A DNA stretch of 64,000 nt from Terasakiella magnetica (GTDB lineage Bacteria; Pseudomonadota; Alphaproteobacteria; Rhodospirillales; Magnetospirillaceae): the NCBI GenBank assembly GCA_902729415.1, contig CACVCF010000057.1, positions 27,218 through 91,217 on the forward strand. Reading direction: 5' to 3'. Every line of letters starts with the position of its first letter. The stretch's first letter is position 1. A program made the translations under genes and the position numbers. Below, piece after piece: positions 8,234 to 16,108 of the stretch. Below the pieces are notes generated by a model. That model was not told the DNA's origin and made no database searches. It was given only the letters and a program-made list of their open reading frames with translations.

Positions 8234-9400
8234 GTGTCCAAGAAGAATTACCTCTTTACCAGCGAATCGGTGTCCGAAGGCCATCCCGATAAGGTTGCCG
8301 ACCGTATCTCCGATGCCGTCGTCGATGCGTTCCTTGGCGCCGATCCCCACGCCCGCGTGGCGGTCGAGACGCTGTGCACCACCAATCTGGTGGTTCTGGC
8401 CGGTGAAGTCCGCGGCCCCGGCTCCATCACCAAGGATCTGATGGAAGAGACCGCCCGCCACGCTATCAAGGATATCGGCTACGAGCAGGACGGCTTCCAC
8501 TGGAAGAATGCCAAGGTCCAGGTTCATGTCCACTCCCAGTCTGCTGACATCGCTGTCGGCGTCGACGCCGACGGTGACAAGGACGAGGGCGCGGGCGATC
8601 AGGGCATCATGTTCGGCTATGCCGTCAACGAGACCGAATCTCTGATGCCGGCGCCGATCCATCTGGCCCATTCCATGCTGAAGTCGCTGGCCGAGGCCCG
8701 CCATTCCGGCGCCGCCGCGCTGCTTGGCCCCGATTCCAAGAGTCAGGTGACCCTGGAATACCGCGACGGCAAGCCGGTCCGCGCCTCTTCCATCGTTATC
8801 TCCACCCAGCATGACGCCAGCCTGTCCCAGGCCGATGTCCGCGAGCTGGTGCGTCCGCACGTGATCAATTGTCTGCCCCAGGGCTGGATGTGCGACGAGG
8901 CCCATTTCTACGTCAACCCCACCGGCCGTTTTGTCATCGGCGGTCCCGACGGCGATTGCGGCCTGACTGGCCGCAAGATCATCGTCGACACTTATGGTGG
9001 CGCCGCGCCCCATGGCGGCGGGGCGTTCTCGGGCAAGGATCCGACCAAGGTCGACCGCTCGGCGGCGTATGCCGCGCGCTATCTGGCCAAGAACGTGGTT
9101 GCCTCGGGTCTGGCCGACAAGTGCGTCATCCAGCTCAGCTATGCCATCGGCGTCTCCAAGCCGCTGTCGGTCTATGTCGATACCTCGGGCACCTGCAAGG
9201 TCGACGAGGACAAGCTGTCGGACGTGTTGCAGCAGCTGATGGATCTTAGCCCCCGCGGCATCCGCACCCATCTCGGCCTCAACAAGCCCATCTACGCCCG
9301 CACCGCCGCGTATGGCCATTTCGGCCGTACGCCCGATGCGGATGGCGGTTTCTCCTGGGAGAGGACCGACCTGGTGGAACAGCTCAAGAAGGCGTTCTGA
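8234..9400 (+). CDS. metK: S-adenosylmethionine synthetase
   Basis: 388 residues, the usual MetK length. The enzyme makes SAM from methionine and ATP in the cytoplasm. Motifs are [11 protein letters not shown] at residues 10-20 (methionine/ATP site), [12 protein letters not shown], and the phosphate-binding [19 protein letters not shown]. The GTG at 8234 is chosen because an AGGAGG Shine-Dalgarno (8220-8225) lies 8 nt upstream; an in-frame TTG at 8228 would be only 2 nt from it. It follows a SAM-II-type riboswitch, which implies feedback by its own product. A strong terminator lies 25 bp past its stop. Confidence 0.97.
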   Translation: MSKKNYLFTSESVSEGHPDKVADRISDAVVDAFLGADPHARVAVETLCTTNLVVLAGEVRGPGSITKDLMEETARHAIKDIGYEQDGFHWKNAKVQVHVHSQSADIAVGVDADGDKDEGAGDQGIMFGYAVNETESLMPAPIHLAHSMLKSLAEARHSGAAALLGPDSKSQVTLEYRDGKPVRASSIVISTQHDASLSQADVRELVRPHVINCLPQGWMCDEAHFYVNPTGRFVIGGPDGDCGLTGRKIIVDTYGGAAPHGGGAFSGKDPTKVDRSAAYAARYLAKNVVASGLADKCVIQLSYAIGVSKPLSVYVDTSGTCKVDEDKLSDVLQQLMDLSPRGIRTHLGLNKPIYARTAAYGHFGRTPDADGGFSWERTDLVEQLKKAF

Positions 9401-9408
9401 GCCGTCCC

Positions 9409-10128
9409 ATGAGCGAAAGCGAAGAAAAAGGGGCCGCGGCACCGCCGCGGCCCCGTTTTTACGGTCGGCGCAGCGGCAAGGCCCTGCGCCGCAACGCCCT
9501 GGATCTGCTCGGCGGTCTTTTGCCTCAACTGGCCATCGCCGTGCCGGGACCGGAGCTTCGGATCGAGCCTTCGGCCCTGTTCGCATCGCCGCCGGATCAG
9601 GTCTGGCTGGAGGTGGGATTCGGCGGCGGCGAGCATCTTGCCGATCTGGCCGAGGCCAACCCCCGGATCGGCCTGATCGGCTGCGAGGTTTTTCGCAACG
9701 GCATCGCCAGTCTGCTGGGCCATGTCCAGAGCCGTGGCCTCGACAATATCCGCATCTTTCCCGATGACGTCCGCCAATTGCTGCCCGCCCTGCCCGACGG
9801 GTCGCTGGGGCGTGTCTTCGTGCTGTTTCCCGATCCCTGGCCCAAGACGCGGCACGCCTACCGCCGCTTCATCTGTCCGGACAATCTCGACGTGCTGGCA
9901 CGCGTGCTGATGGATGGCGGCGAACTGCGGGTCGCCAGCGACGACCCCATCTATGCCGCCTGGGCTGCCCGTCATCTGGCCGAGCATGCCGGTTTCGAGA
10001 AGGTTCACGCCACCACCCGGCGCGAGAGTCTGCCGCTCGACTGGCCCCAGACCCGCTACGAACAGAAATGCCTGGCCCAGCGCGCGCCCACCTTCTTCCT
10101 CTACCGGCGGCGGCCACGGGTGGTTTAA
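9409..10128 (+). CDS. trmB: tRNA (guanine-N7-)-methyltransferase
   Basis: A 239-residue SAM-dependent enzyme that forms m7G46 in tRNA. Visible are the SAM-binding LEVGFGGGEHLADLA, the FPDPWPKTRHAYRRF catalytic/tRNA-binding block, and the N-terminal RPRFYGRRSGK typical of alphaproteobacterial TrmB. The ATG at 9409 is 8 bp after metK and lacks a good Shine-Dalgarno. No in-frame ATG, GTG or TTG exists between the terminator hairpin and the conserved RFYGRR, so translation must begin upstream of or within the terminator. Expression therefore probably depends on read-through or on ribosomes melting the hairpin (inference). Confidence 0.93.
   Translation: MSESEEKGAAAPPRPRFYGRRSGKALRRNALDLLGGLLPQLAIAVPGPELRIEPSALFASPPDQVWLEVGFGGGEHLADLAEANPRIGLIGCEVFRNGIASLLGHVQSRGLDNIRIFPDDVRQLLPALPDGSLGRVFVLFPDPWPKTRHAYRRFICPDNLDVLARVLMDGGELRVASDDPIYAAWAARHLAEHAGFEKVHATTRRESLPLDWPQTRYEQKCLAQRAPTFFLYRRRPRVV
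9425..9461 (+). terminator. Intrinsic terminator of metK, inside the start of trmB
   Basis: A perfect 11-bp GC stem, GGGGCCGCGGC (9430-9440) and GCCGCGGCCCC (9444-9454), with a 3-nt ACC loop. It is followed by GTTTTTA and preceded by AAAAA. This is a textbook Rho-independent terminator and could work in both directions. Unusually it lies within codons 6-18 of trmB, and its T-tract encodes the conserved Phe-Tyr of trmB. Confidence 0.9.
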
Positions 10129-10149
10129 ATCATCATTAAAGGTGGGGCC

Positions 10150-10941
10150 ATGCGTCTTGTCACCTGGAACATCAATTCGATCCGCCTTCGCATCGACGCC
10201 TTGCGGCAGGTGAATTCCTTGATGGCGCCCGATGTGGTGTGCCTTCAGGAGATCAAGGTCGATGATCCCTTGTTCCCCGAGGCCGAGTGCCGCGCCATGG
10301 GGTTTGATCATATCGCCTTCCACGGCATGAAGGGCTATAACGGCGTTGCCGTGCTGTCCAAGCGCCCGATCACGAGGGTTCAGACCCCCTCCTGGTGTAA
10401 GCGCGAGGACCGCCGTCATCTTATCGCCACCCTGGAGAACGGGGTGGATGTCCATAGCCTCTATATCCCGGCGGGCGGCGATATTCCCGACCCGGACCTC
10501 AACGACAAGTTCGCCCACAAACTGGCATTCGTGCGCGAGGTCACCGCCTGGATGGCCGCGACTATCCGGCCCGAGGACAAGGCGATCGTGGCGGGTGATT
10601 TCAACATCGCGCCGCTGGAAACCGATGTGTGGTCGCACAAGCAGATGGTGAAGGTGGTCAGCCACACCCCGGCAGAGGTGGGGCTGTTGAATGGCATGCA
10701 GGCGGCAATCCCTATGGTTGACGCCGTCCGCCACTTTGTTCCGCCTTCGGAACGCCTCTATACGTGGTGGAGCTACCGCTCGCCCGATTGGGAGAGGAAC
10801 GACCGGGGTCGCCGTCTGGATCACGTCTGGGTGACGCCCGCTTTGGCGCCCTCCCTGCGTTCGGCCCTGGTGGCGCGCGAAGTGCGGTCATGGACCCAGC
10901 CCTCGGATCATGTGCCGGTGATGGTTGATCTCGATTTATAG
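10150..10941 (+). CDS. xthA: Exodeoxyribonuclease III (AP endonuclease)
   Basis: A 263-residue exonuclease III/AP endonuclease of the EEP fold, acting in base excision repair at abasic sites. Catalytic signatures are present: CLQEIKVDD with metal ligand Glu34, GDFNIAP (149-155) with the Asp/Asn pair, and the terminal SDH (252-254). Full family length. It starts 21 bp after trmB with AAAGGTGG upstream and may share its transcript. Its last 6 bp overlap the convergent response-regulator gene. Confidence 0.95.
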   Translation: MRLVTWNINSIRLRIDALRQVNSLMAPDVVCLQEIKVDDPLFPEAECRAMGFDHIAFHGMKGYNGVAVLSKRPITRVQTPSWCKREDRRHLIATLENGVDVHSLYIPAGGDIPDPDLNDKFAHKLAFVREVTAWMAATIRPEDKAIVAGDFNIAPLETDVWSHKQMVKVVSHTPAEVGLLNGMQAAIPMVDAVRHFVPPSERLYTWWSYRSPDWERNDRGRRLDHVWVTPALAPSLRSALVAREVRSWTQPSDHVPVMVDLDL

Positions 10942-11571
10942 GGTAACGGCCAGACGGTAGCCGCCGCCATCGGTGACAAGGCAGGCGCCGTCTTGGCCCA
11001 GCTTGCGGCGCAGACGGTAGATATGGGTTTCCAGGGTGTGAGTGCTCAGGCCCGCGGCATAGCCCCAGACCTCGGCCAGCAGGGCATCGCGTCCCACCAC
11101 CGCGCCCTCCGCCTGGGCCAGACGGCTGAGAATAGCGGCTTCTTTGTCGGTGAGGCGGATAGCTGGGGCCGTCGGACTTTGCAGTACCCGGCGCTCGGGG
11201 TCCAGACTCCACCCCCCCACCCGTACGGTTTCGGTATCGCTGCGGCGCGCCATCACCTCGGCAAGCCGGGCGGCCAAACCGGCCAGGCGCAGGGGCTTGG
11301 GCCAAATGGCGTCGATGCCCGTCGGGGCGATGCCGTTGGCCGCCGACAGCAAAATTACCCGCGCCGCGATGCCTTGAGTTCGCAAGGCCCGGCAAAGCTC
11401 CTGATCCTCATCCACCAGCGCCAGTTCAAAGCCGCTGTCGGAGGCCAAGGCGGCGGCGGCGCTGTCGGCTTGGCTCACCGCCATGGTGCCGTTTTGGCTC
11501 AGATGCTCGGCCATGGTCTGGCACAGCATGGGCTCGGGGATTACCAGGAGGAGCTTTACGGGGGCGGACAT
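10936..11571 (-). CDS. OmpR-type response regulator with degenerate receiver
   Basis: A 211-residue protein with an N-terminal receiver-like domain (1-112) and a C-terminal winged-helix DNA-binding domain (about 115-211, ending in the LETHIYRLRRKLG recognition-helix region and GGGYRL wing). The usual acidic pair after the first strand is replaced (VIPEP at 10-14). Asp54 (LVDED) and Lys92 (WPKPL) remain where the phosphoacceptor and conserved lysine would be. Phosphorylation may therefore be altered or absent. No partner kinase is adjacent; it is divergent from ribA and could act there, but that is only positional. Confidence 0.82.
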   Translation of the reverse strand: MSAPVKLLLVIPEPMLCQTMAEHLSQNGTMAVSQADSAAAALASDSGFELALVDEDQELCRALRTQGIAARVILLSAANGIAPTGIDAIWPKPLRLAGLAARLAEVMARRSDTETVRVGGWSLDPERRVLQSPTAPAIRLTDKEAAILSRLAQAEGAVVGRDALLAEVWGYAAGLSTHTLETHIYRLRRKLGQDGACLVTDGGGYRLAVTL

Positions 11572-11733
11572 GGCCGGGCTTTCTCGGCTCTGGAAGAGGA
11601 TAACTTATACGACATCGCCATTATGGCAAGGTGATGACGCTAAAAGACTCGACCGGCCTTCCCGACAGGCTTTTTCCTGCTGGGGAAAGCGAGTATGGTT
11701 CCGCCCTTCGTTTGAAAAACATGTGATCTTTTC

Positions 11734-12846
11734 ATGCTCCGGCATCTCGATGTCACCCCCAGGCCGGAAATGCCGGCCCCCAAGCCCCTGATCGCGGTGG
11801 ATCGCGCCATTGCCGAATTGCGCCGTGGCGCTGCCGTAGCGGTGGGTGATGGTGTGTCGTGGCGGCTGATGCTGGCCGCCGAGGCGGTGGGTGATGAGGC
11901 CCTGGCCCGCTTTGCCGCCCAGGGTGCGGCACCGCCGTTTCTGGCGCTGACCGGCCGCCGCGCCGGTGTGCTGGGGCTGGCTCCGGCGGAAAGCGGGGTG
12001 GTCCGGGTGGCCGCCAAGGATAGTTTCGATGCGGCAACAATAGCCTATCTCGCCGATCCCGGTGCGCGGTCGCTGGGGGCGCCCGATCCCGCCCGGCTGG
12101 ACTGCGCCCAAGCGGGTGTATTGGAAGAAGCCTGCGTGGCGCTGGCCAAGCTGGCACGCCTGCTGCCTGCGGTGGTGGTGGCCGAGGTCGCGGCCCCGCC
12201 CGCCGACAGCATGAGCGTGGCGGCGGGCGAGATCACCGCCTATCAGACCAATGCCGCCCGCTCGCTGCGTCAGGTCAGCGAGGCGCGAGTGCCGCTGGAA
12301 AATGCCGAAGCCGCCCGGATTGTCGCCTTCCGCCCTTCCGACGGCGGGATCGAGCATCTGGCCATTATCATCGGCGAACCCGATCCCGATCAGCCGGTGC
12401 TGGCGCGGCTGCATTCGGAATGCTTTACCGGTGATCTGCTGGGGTCGCTGCGCTGCGATTGCGGTGACCAGCTGCGCGGCGCCATCGCCGAAATCGCGGC
12501 CCAGGGCAGCGGCGTGCTGCTGTATCTCGCCCAGGAAGGCCGCGGCATCGGTCTGGTCAACAAGCTGCGGGCCTATCAGCTGCAAGACGACGGTTTCGAT
12601 ACCCTGGACGCCAATCTGCAATTGGGATTCGACGACGACGAGCGCATCTATCTGCCCGCTGCCCAGATGTTGCGGCTTCTCGGCATCAGCAAGGTGCGCC
12701 TGCTCACCAACAACCCCAACAAAGTGGAATCCCTGGCCCGCCACGAGATCGAGGTGACCGAGCGGGTGCCGCACGTCTTTCCGTCCAACGCCCATAACCA
12801 GGGCTATCTGCAGACCAAGGCCAGCCGGTCAGGGCACCTGTTTTAG
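11734..12846 (+). CDS. ribA: GTP cyclohydrolase II with degenerate DHBP-synthase-like N-terminus
   Basis: 370 residues. The C-terminal half (about 170-370) is GTP cyclohydrolase II, which opens the GTP imidazole ring at the first step of riboflavin synthesis. Zinc ligands Cys230, Cys241 and Cys243 lie in HSECFTGDLLGSLRCDCGDQ, and the EGRGIGL block follows. The N-terminal half has the spacing of a RibB (DHBP synthase) domain, but the hallmark RENEGD-type catalytic motif is absent (AVAVGDGVSWRLML instead), so that activity is probably lost. RibBA-like fusions with inactive RibB halves are known in alphaproteobacteria. No FMN riboswitch is visible upstream. Confidence 0.93.
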   Translation: MLRHLDVTPRPEMPAPKPLIAVDRAIAELRRGAAVAVGDGVSWRLMLAAEAVGDEALARFAAQGAAPPFLALTGRRAGVLGLAPAESGVVRVAAKDSFDAATIAYLADPGARSLGAPDPARLDCAQAGVLEEACVALAKLARLLPAVVVAEVAAPPADSMSVAAGEITAYQTNAARSLRQVSEARVPLENAEAARIVAFRPSDGGIEHLAIIIGEPDPDQPVLARLHSECFTGDLLGSLRCDCGDQLRGAIAEIAAQGSGVLLYLAQEGRGIGLVNKLRAYQLQDDGFDTLDANLQLGFDDDERIYLPAAQMLRLLGISKVRLLTNNPNKVESLARHEIEVTERVPHVFPSNAHNQGYLQTKASRSGHLF

Positions 12847-12910
12847 TTGCTGTAGACTCCCAATTAGTGCGCCGCTTATGATTTAAAATCTGTTTGCGCG
12901 ATAAAGTATA

Positions 12911-12916
12911 TATAAT
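12911..12916 (+). promoter_or_regulatory. Probable -10 box of the AT-rich membrane gene
   Basis: A perfect TATAAT within a TATATATAAT context, 37 bp upstream of the ATG at 12948. No convincing -35 lies 16-18 bp upstream (ATCTGT region), so the promoter is tentative. Confidence 0.4.
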
Positions 12917-12947
12917 ACCACTCGTTAATTTCAGGGAGGGGTGGTCT

Positions 12948-13667
12948 ATGGCAGCTCGGATACGTGAACGCGGCAGTCTGGTGGCCGCCATCGTTGTCGC
13001 CCTCTTGGTGACCTTCGTCTTTGTCATGGCGATGGTTAACTGTATCTGGCGTACAAGGCTTGTCGAGTTGCAGACGCTTGCAGGCGGGTTGGCAGTTCTG
13101 GCCGCAGCTCTGTTTTCTCATGATGGACAAACGGCTACTGCACGGGAGGCACGGCGAAAAGATCTGATAGAGAAAGGGGCTGTTATCAAAAATATCCGTT
13201 TAAAGGCAGAGCATGCAGCATCAATGGTTTGCGACGCGGCACTTAAAGAACTATCTGATTTATCATTGCACTCAAATTCATATGGAGATGAATTTATCGA
13301 TATTGAGATAATTAAAAATATAAATATAAAATTGCCAGACCAGCTATCTGAATGCTGGGACAGTATCGATGTACTTCCAGAGGATGGAATCGTATTTTTG
13401 CGAAGGGTTACATCTTCTATAAGATCTCTTGAAGTTAATATTAACTTCGCATCTAAATTTTACCAAAATGAATTTCACTGGTATCGTACGGCCCATATAG
13501 TGAAGGATATATTTATTCATGCACACAATCTTTGTTGTTTGATGCATGATATGAATAACAGCCTACCTGTAGGCTCGAGTGTAGAGAGTGAATCTGAGAA
13601 AGATTATTTAGCACAGGCTAGCCTTCCCCCAGACATTGCCCCAAGTGAGGGTATTCCTCCCCAATAG
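12948..13667 (+). CDS. Two-span membrane protein of foreign-looking composition
   Basis: 239 residues with no family I recognise. The N-terminus is basic, followed by two predicted spans (VAAIVVALLVTFVFVMAMV at about 12-30, and LAGGLAVLAAALF at about 43-55). A charged, probably cytoplasmic domain of about 180 residues follows, with helical-looking segments and a His/Cys-containing patch near 195-210. The ATG is chosen because AGGGAGGGG lies just upstream; the frame also stays open further upstream. From about 13180 the gene is strikingly AT-rich compared with its neighbours, which suggests horizontal acquisition. A short double-hairpin repeat follows. Confidence 0.78.
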   Translation: MAARIRERGSLVAAIVVALLVTFVFVMAMVNCIWRTRLVELQTLAGGLAVLAAALFSHDGQTATAREARRKDLIEKGAVIKNIRLKAEHAASMVCDAALKELSDLSLHSNSYGDEFIDIEIIKNINIKLPDQLSECWDSIDVLPEDGIVFLRRVTSSIRSLEVNINFASKFYQNEFHWYRTAHIVKDIFIHAHNLCCLMHDMNNSLPVGSSVESESEKDYLAQASLPPDIAPSEGIPPQ

Positions 13668-13721
13668 CGGGTTGGGGTTTTAGTCTGAGTGCAGGCCTTG
13701 TGAATCGGCAATACCACAGGT

Positions 13722-13763
13722 CCAGGAGGCTACGCCTCCTGGCGGGTGCAGGGCAGAGCCCTG
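13722..13763. repeat. Double-hairpin intergenic repeat (REP-like)
   Basis: Two perfect adjacent hairpins: CCAGGAGGC-TAC-GCCTCCTGG (13722-13742) and CAGGGC-AGA-GCCCTG (13749-13763). They lie between convergent genes. Paired hairpins of this type are common dispersed intergenic repeats in Rhodospirillaceae as far as I know, and they may also act as a bidirectional terminator. No second copy is seen in this window. Confidence 0.7.
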
Positions 13764-13777
13764 ATGGAATAGCGGTT

Positions 13778-14764
13778 TTAGCCGCCGGTCACGCTCATGT
13801 GGCGGCTCACCGCCGGGTGGGCGTTGCGGTCGATGATGAAGTCGTGGCCCTTGGGCTTGCGCGAGATGGCTTCATCGATGGCGGTGTCGAGCAGGCCATC
13901 GCCTTCGCTGGCCCGCAAGGGCGCCCGCAGATCGGCGGCATCCTCCTGACCCAGACACATGAACAGCGTGCCGGTGCAGGTCACCCGTACGCGGTTGCAG
14001 GATTCACAGAAATTATGGGTCATGGGGGTGATGAAGCCGATGCGCCGTCCGGTTTCCGCCACCTTGACATAGCGGGCGGGGCCGCCGGTGCGGTAATCGA
14101 TATCGTCGAGGGTCCAGCGCTGTTCCAGCCTTTGGCGCACCAGCGACAGCGGCAGATATTGCTCGGTGCGGTCGGCGTGGACCTCACCCATGGGCATGGT
14201 CTCGATGAAGGTGATATCAAAGCCGTGCTCGCCGCACCATTCCACCAGATGGTCGTGCTCGTCCTCATTGCCGTCTTTGAGCGCCACGGTGTTGATCTTG
14301 ACCGCCAGACCGGCGGATTTGGCCGCCATGATGCCGTCAAGCACCTGATCCAGCCGGCCCCAGCGGGTGATGGCCTGGAAGCGCTGGGGGTCGAGGCTGT
14401 CTAGCGAGATGTTGATGCGCCGGACCCCGGCCTGGGCCAATCCGTCGGCATGTTTGGCCAGCTGGGTGGCGTTGGTGGTGAGCGTCAGCTCGTCGAGGGT
14501 GCCGTCCTTGACCAATTGGCCGAGATTGCCGATCAGGCTCATGATGTTGCGTCGGACCAGGGGCTCGCCGCCGGTGAGGCGGATGCGCCTGACACCCTTG
14601 CGGACGAAGGCGGTGCACAGACGCTCCAGTTCCTCCAGCGACAAGATGTCGGCCTTGGGCAGGAAATGCATATCCTCGCCCATGCAATAGACGCAACGCA
14701 GATCGCAGCGGTCGGTCACCGACACCCGCAGATACGATACGTGGCGCCCGAAAGGATCGATCAT
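13778..14764 (-). CDS. moaA: GTP 3',8-cyclase of molybdenum cofactor synthesis
   Basis: A 328-residue radical SAM enzyme that, with MoaC, converts GTP to cyclic pyranopterin monophosphate. The N-terminal radical SAM cluster motif is C-x3-C-x2-C (Cys20, 24, 27 in [10 protein letters not shown]). A second 4Fe-4S cluster motif lies near the C-terminus ([13 protein letters not shown]), and the protein ends in the essential Gly-Gly. The ATG at 14764 is chosen because GGAGG sits 5-6 nt upstream; an earlier ATG at 14776 lacks spacing. It is divergent from the DUF2478-DUF364 gene, which may also be molybdenum-related. Confidence 0.96.
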   Translation of the reverse strand: MIDPFGRHVSYLRVSVTDRCDLRCVYCMGEDMHFLPKADILSLEELERLCTAFVRKGVRRIRLTGGEPLVRRNIMSLIGNLGQLVKDGTLDELTLTTNATQLAKHADGLAQAGVRRINISLDSLDPQRFQAITRWGRLDQVLDGIMAAKSAGLAVKINTVALKDGNEDEHDHLVEWCGEHGFDITFIETMPMGEVHADRTEQYLPLSLVRQRLEQRWTLDDIDYRTGGPARYVKVAETGRRIGFITPMTHNFCESCNRVRVTCTGTLFMCLGQEDAADLRAPLRASEGDGLLDTAIDEAISRKPKGHDFIIDRNAHPAVSRHMSVTGG

Positions 14765-14877
14765 GGCAACCTCCATGCCCCTCGGCGGGGGCTTGTTCAG
14801 ATGATATATAGGGAGCCTTGTGAAAACGAGTCTTGGCTTCGGTCAAGGATTCGTCACCCCAGAGGAATTTTATCGCC

Positions 14878-16107
14878 ATGCCCGTCGATCCCCGTTCGGC
14901 CCCCCCCGCCATTGGCGCCGTGATCTATGCGCCCGGTCAGCCGCCCGAAGACCTGCTGGCCGAGTTCGCCGCCCAGTTGAAGGCGCGGGGCTTCGCCGTG
15001 GGCGGTCTGCTTCAGCGCACCATCAAGGGCGAGGATGGGCGCAAGACCGATATGCGGGTCACCGAGATCGACACCGGGCGGGAATTATCCATCGGCCAAG
15101 CCCTGGGCAAGGCCTCCAAGGCCTGCATCCTCGACACCCAGGCTTTGGCCGAGGCTTCGGGAGCGGTGCGCCGCGCCATCGAGACCCGCGCCGACCTGCT
15201 GTTCATCAACAAATTCTCCAAGTCGGAATGCGAAGGCCAGGGGCTGGCCTCGGAAATCCTGACCGCCATCGCCGAGGGTGTGCCGGTGCTGACCGGAATG
15301 CCCGGTGTGCTGATCAACGACTGGATGGGTTTTACCGGCGGCCGCACCGATCTGCTGCTGCCCAGCCTTGCCGCCCTGTGGCGCTGGTGGGGGCCGCGCC
15401 ATCTTGCCGCCGACCTGGCGCAAGGGGTCGAGGACGGCCCGGTTAAGCGGGTGGTGATCGGCCTCAACTGGACCATGGTCGAAGGCCCCAACGGCATCGG
15501 CCTCGCCCAGACGCCGGAACGCGGCACACCCGGTTGCCTGGGCGCGCCCCAGGCGGGGGCGCGGGCGGGAGGCTCGCTGAAGGACTTGGCCGATTTGGCC
15601 CGCTCGGACCATCCCTTCGACCGGGCCTTGGGCATTGCCGCCTGCAACGCCCACTACAACCGCTTTGATCTGGCGGCGGAAGAGGCCAACGGTCTCGACA
15701 GCTTTGGCCGCGAAGGCGACGAGACCGTGGTGATCGGCGCCTTCCCCGGCATCGCCGACCGCCTGCCCGGCGCCAAGATCATCGACCGCAAGCCCGGTCC
15801 CGGCCAGTATCCCGAACAGGCTTCGGATTGGCTGCTGCCCGGTGCGGCGGTGGCGATCATCACCTCGGCCACCCTGGCCAACGGCACCTTGCCGCGGCTG
15901 CTGGAGCTGGCCCGCATCGCCCGTGTCGCCCTGGTGGGGCCGGGGGCGCCGCTGTCGGACCGCCTGTTCACCTATGGCGTCGAGGTGGCGAGCGGCCTGA
16001 TCGCCGTTGACGCCGACGGCCTTGCCCGTGTGGTGGCCGAAGGCGGCGGCGCCAAGGATCTCAAGCGCTATTGCCGCACCGCCACCCTTCGCCGCCCGGC
16101 GCCGTGA
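14878..16107 (+). CDS. DUF2478 - DUF4213/DUF364 fusion protein
   Basis: 409 residues in two parts. Residues 1 to about 165 match DUF2478: an IGAVIYAPG-type start, a mid-domain L-x-D-x-x-A-L-A-E-A segment, and DLLFINKFSKSECEGQGL. Residues about 190-400 match the DUF4213/DUF364 (putative heavy-metal chelation) arrangement: GPNGIGLAQTPERG, a GIAACNAHYN helix, then SDWLLPGAAVAIITSATLANGT and LVGPGAPLSDRLFTYGV. Biochemical function is unknown. DUF2478 genes often neighbour molybdenum genes, and here moaA is divergent 113 bp away, so a molybdate or cofactor role is a reasonable inference. The ATG at 14878 has GAGGA 11 nt upstream; a TTG at 14833 is an alternative start. Confidence 0.76.
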   Translation: MPVDPRSAPPAIGAVIYAPGQPPEDLLAEFAAQLKARGFAVGGLLQRTIKGEDGRKTDMRVTEIDTGRELSIGQALGKASKACILDTQALAEASGAVRRAIETRADLLFINKFSKSECEGQGLASEILTAIAEGVPVLTGMPGVLINDWMGFTGGRTDLLLPSLAALWRWWGPRHLAADLAQGVEDGPVKRVVIGLNWTMVEGPNGIGLAQTPERGTPGCLGAPQAGARAGGSLKDLADLARSDHPFDRALGIAACNAHYNRFDLAAEEANGLDSFGREGDETVVIGAFPGIADRLPGAKIIDRKPGPGQYPEQASDWLLPGAAVAIITSATLANGTLPRLLELARIARVALVGPGAPLSDRLFTYGVEVASGLIAVDADGLARVVAEGGGAKDLKRYCRTATLRRPAP

Positions 16108-16108
16108 C

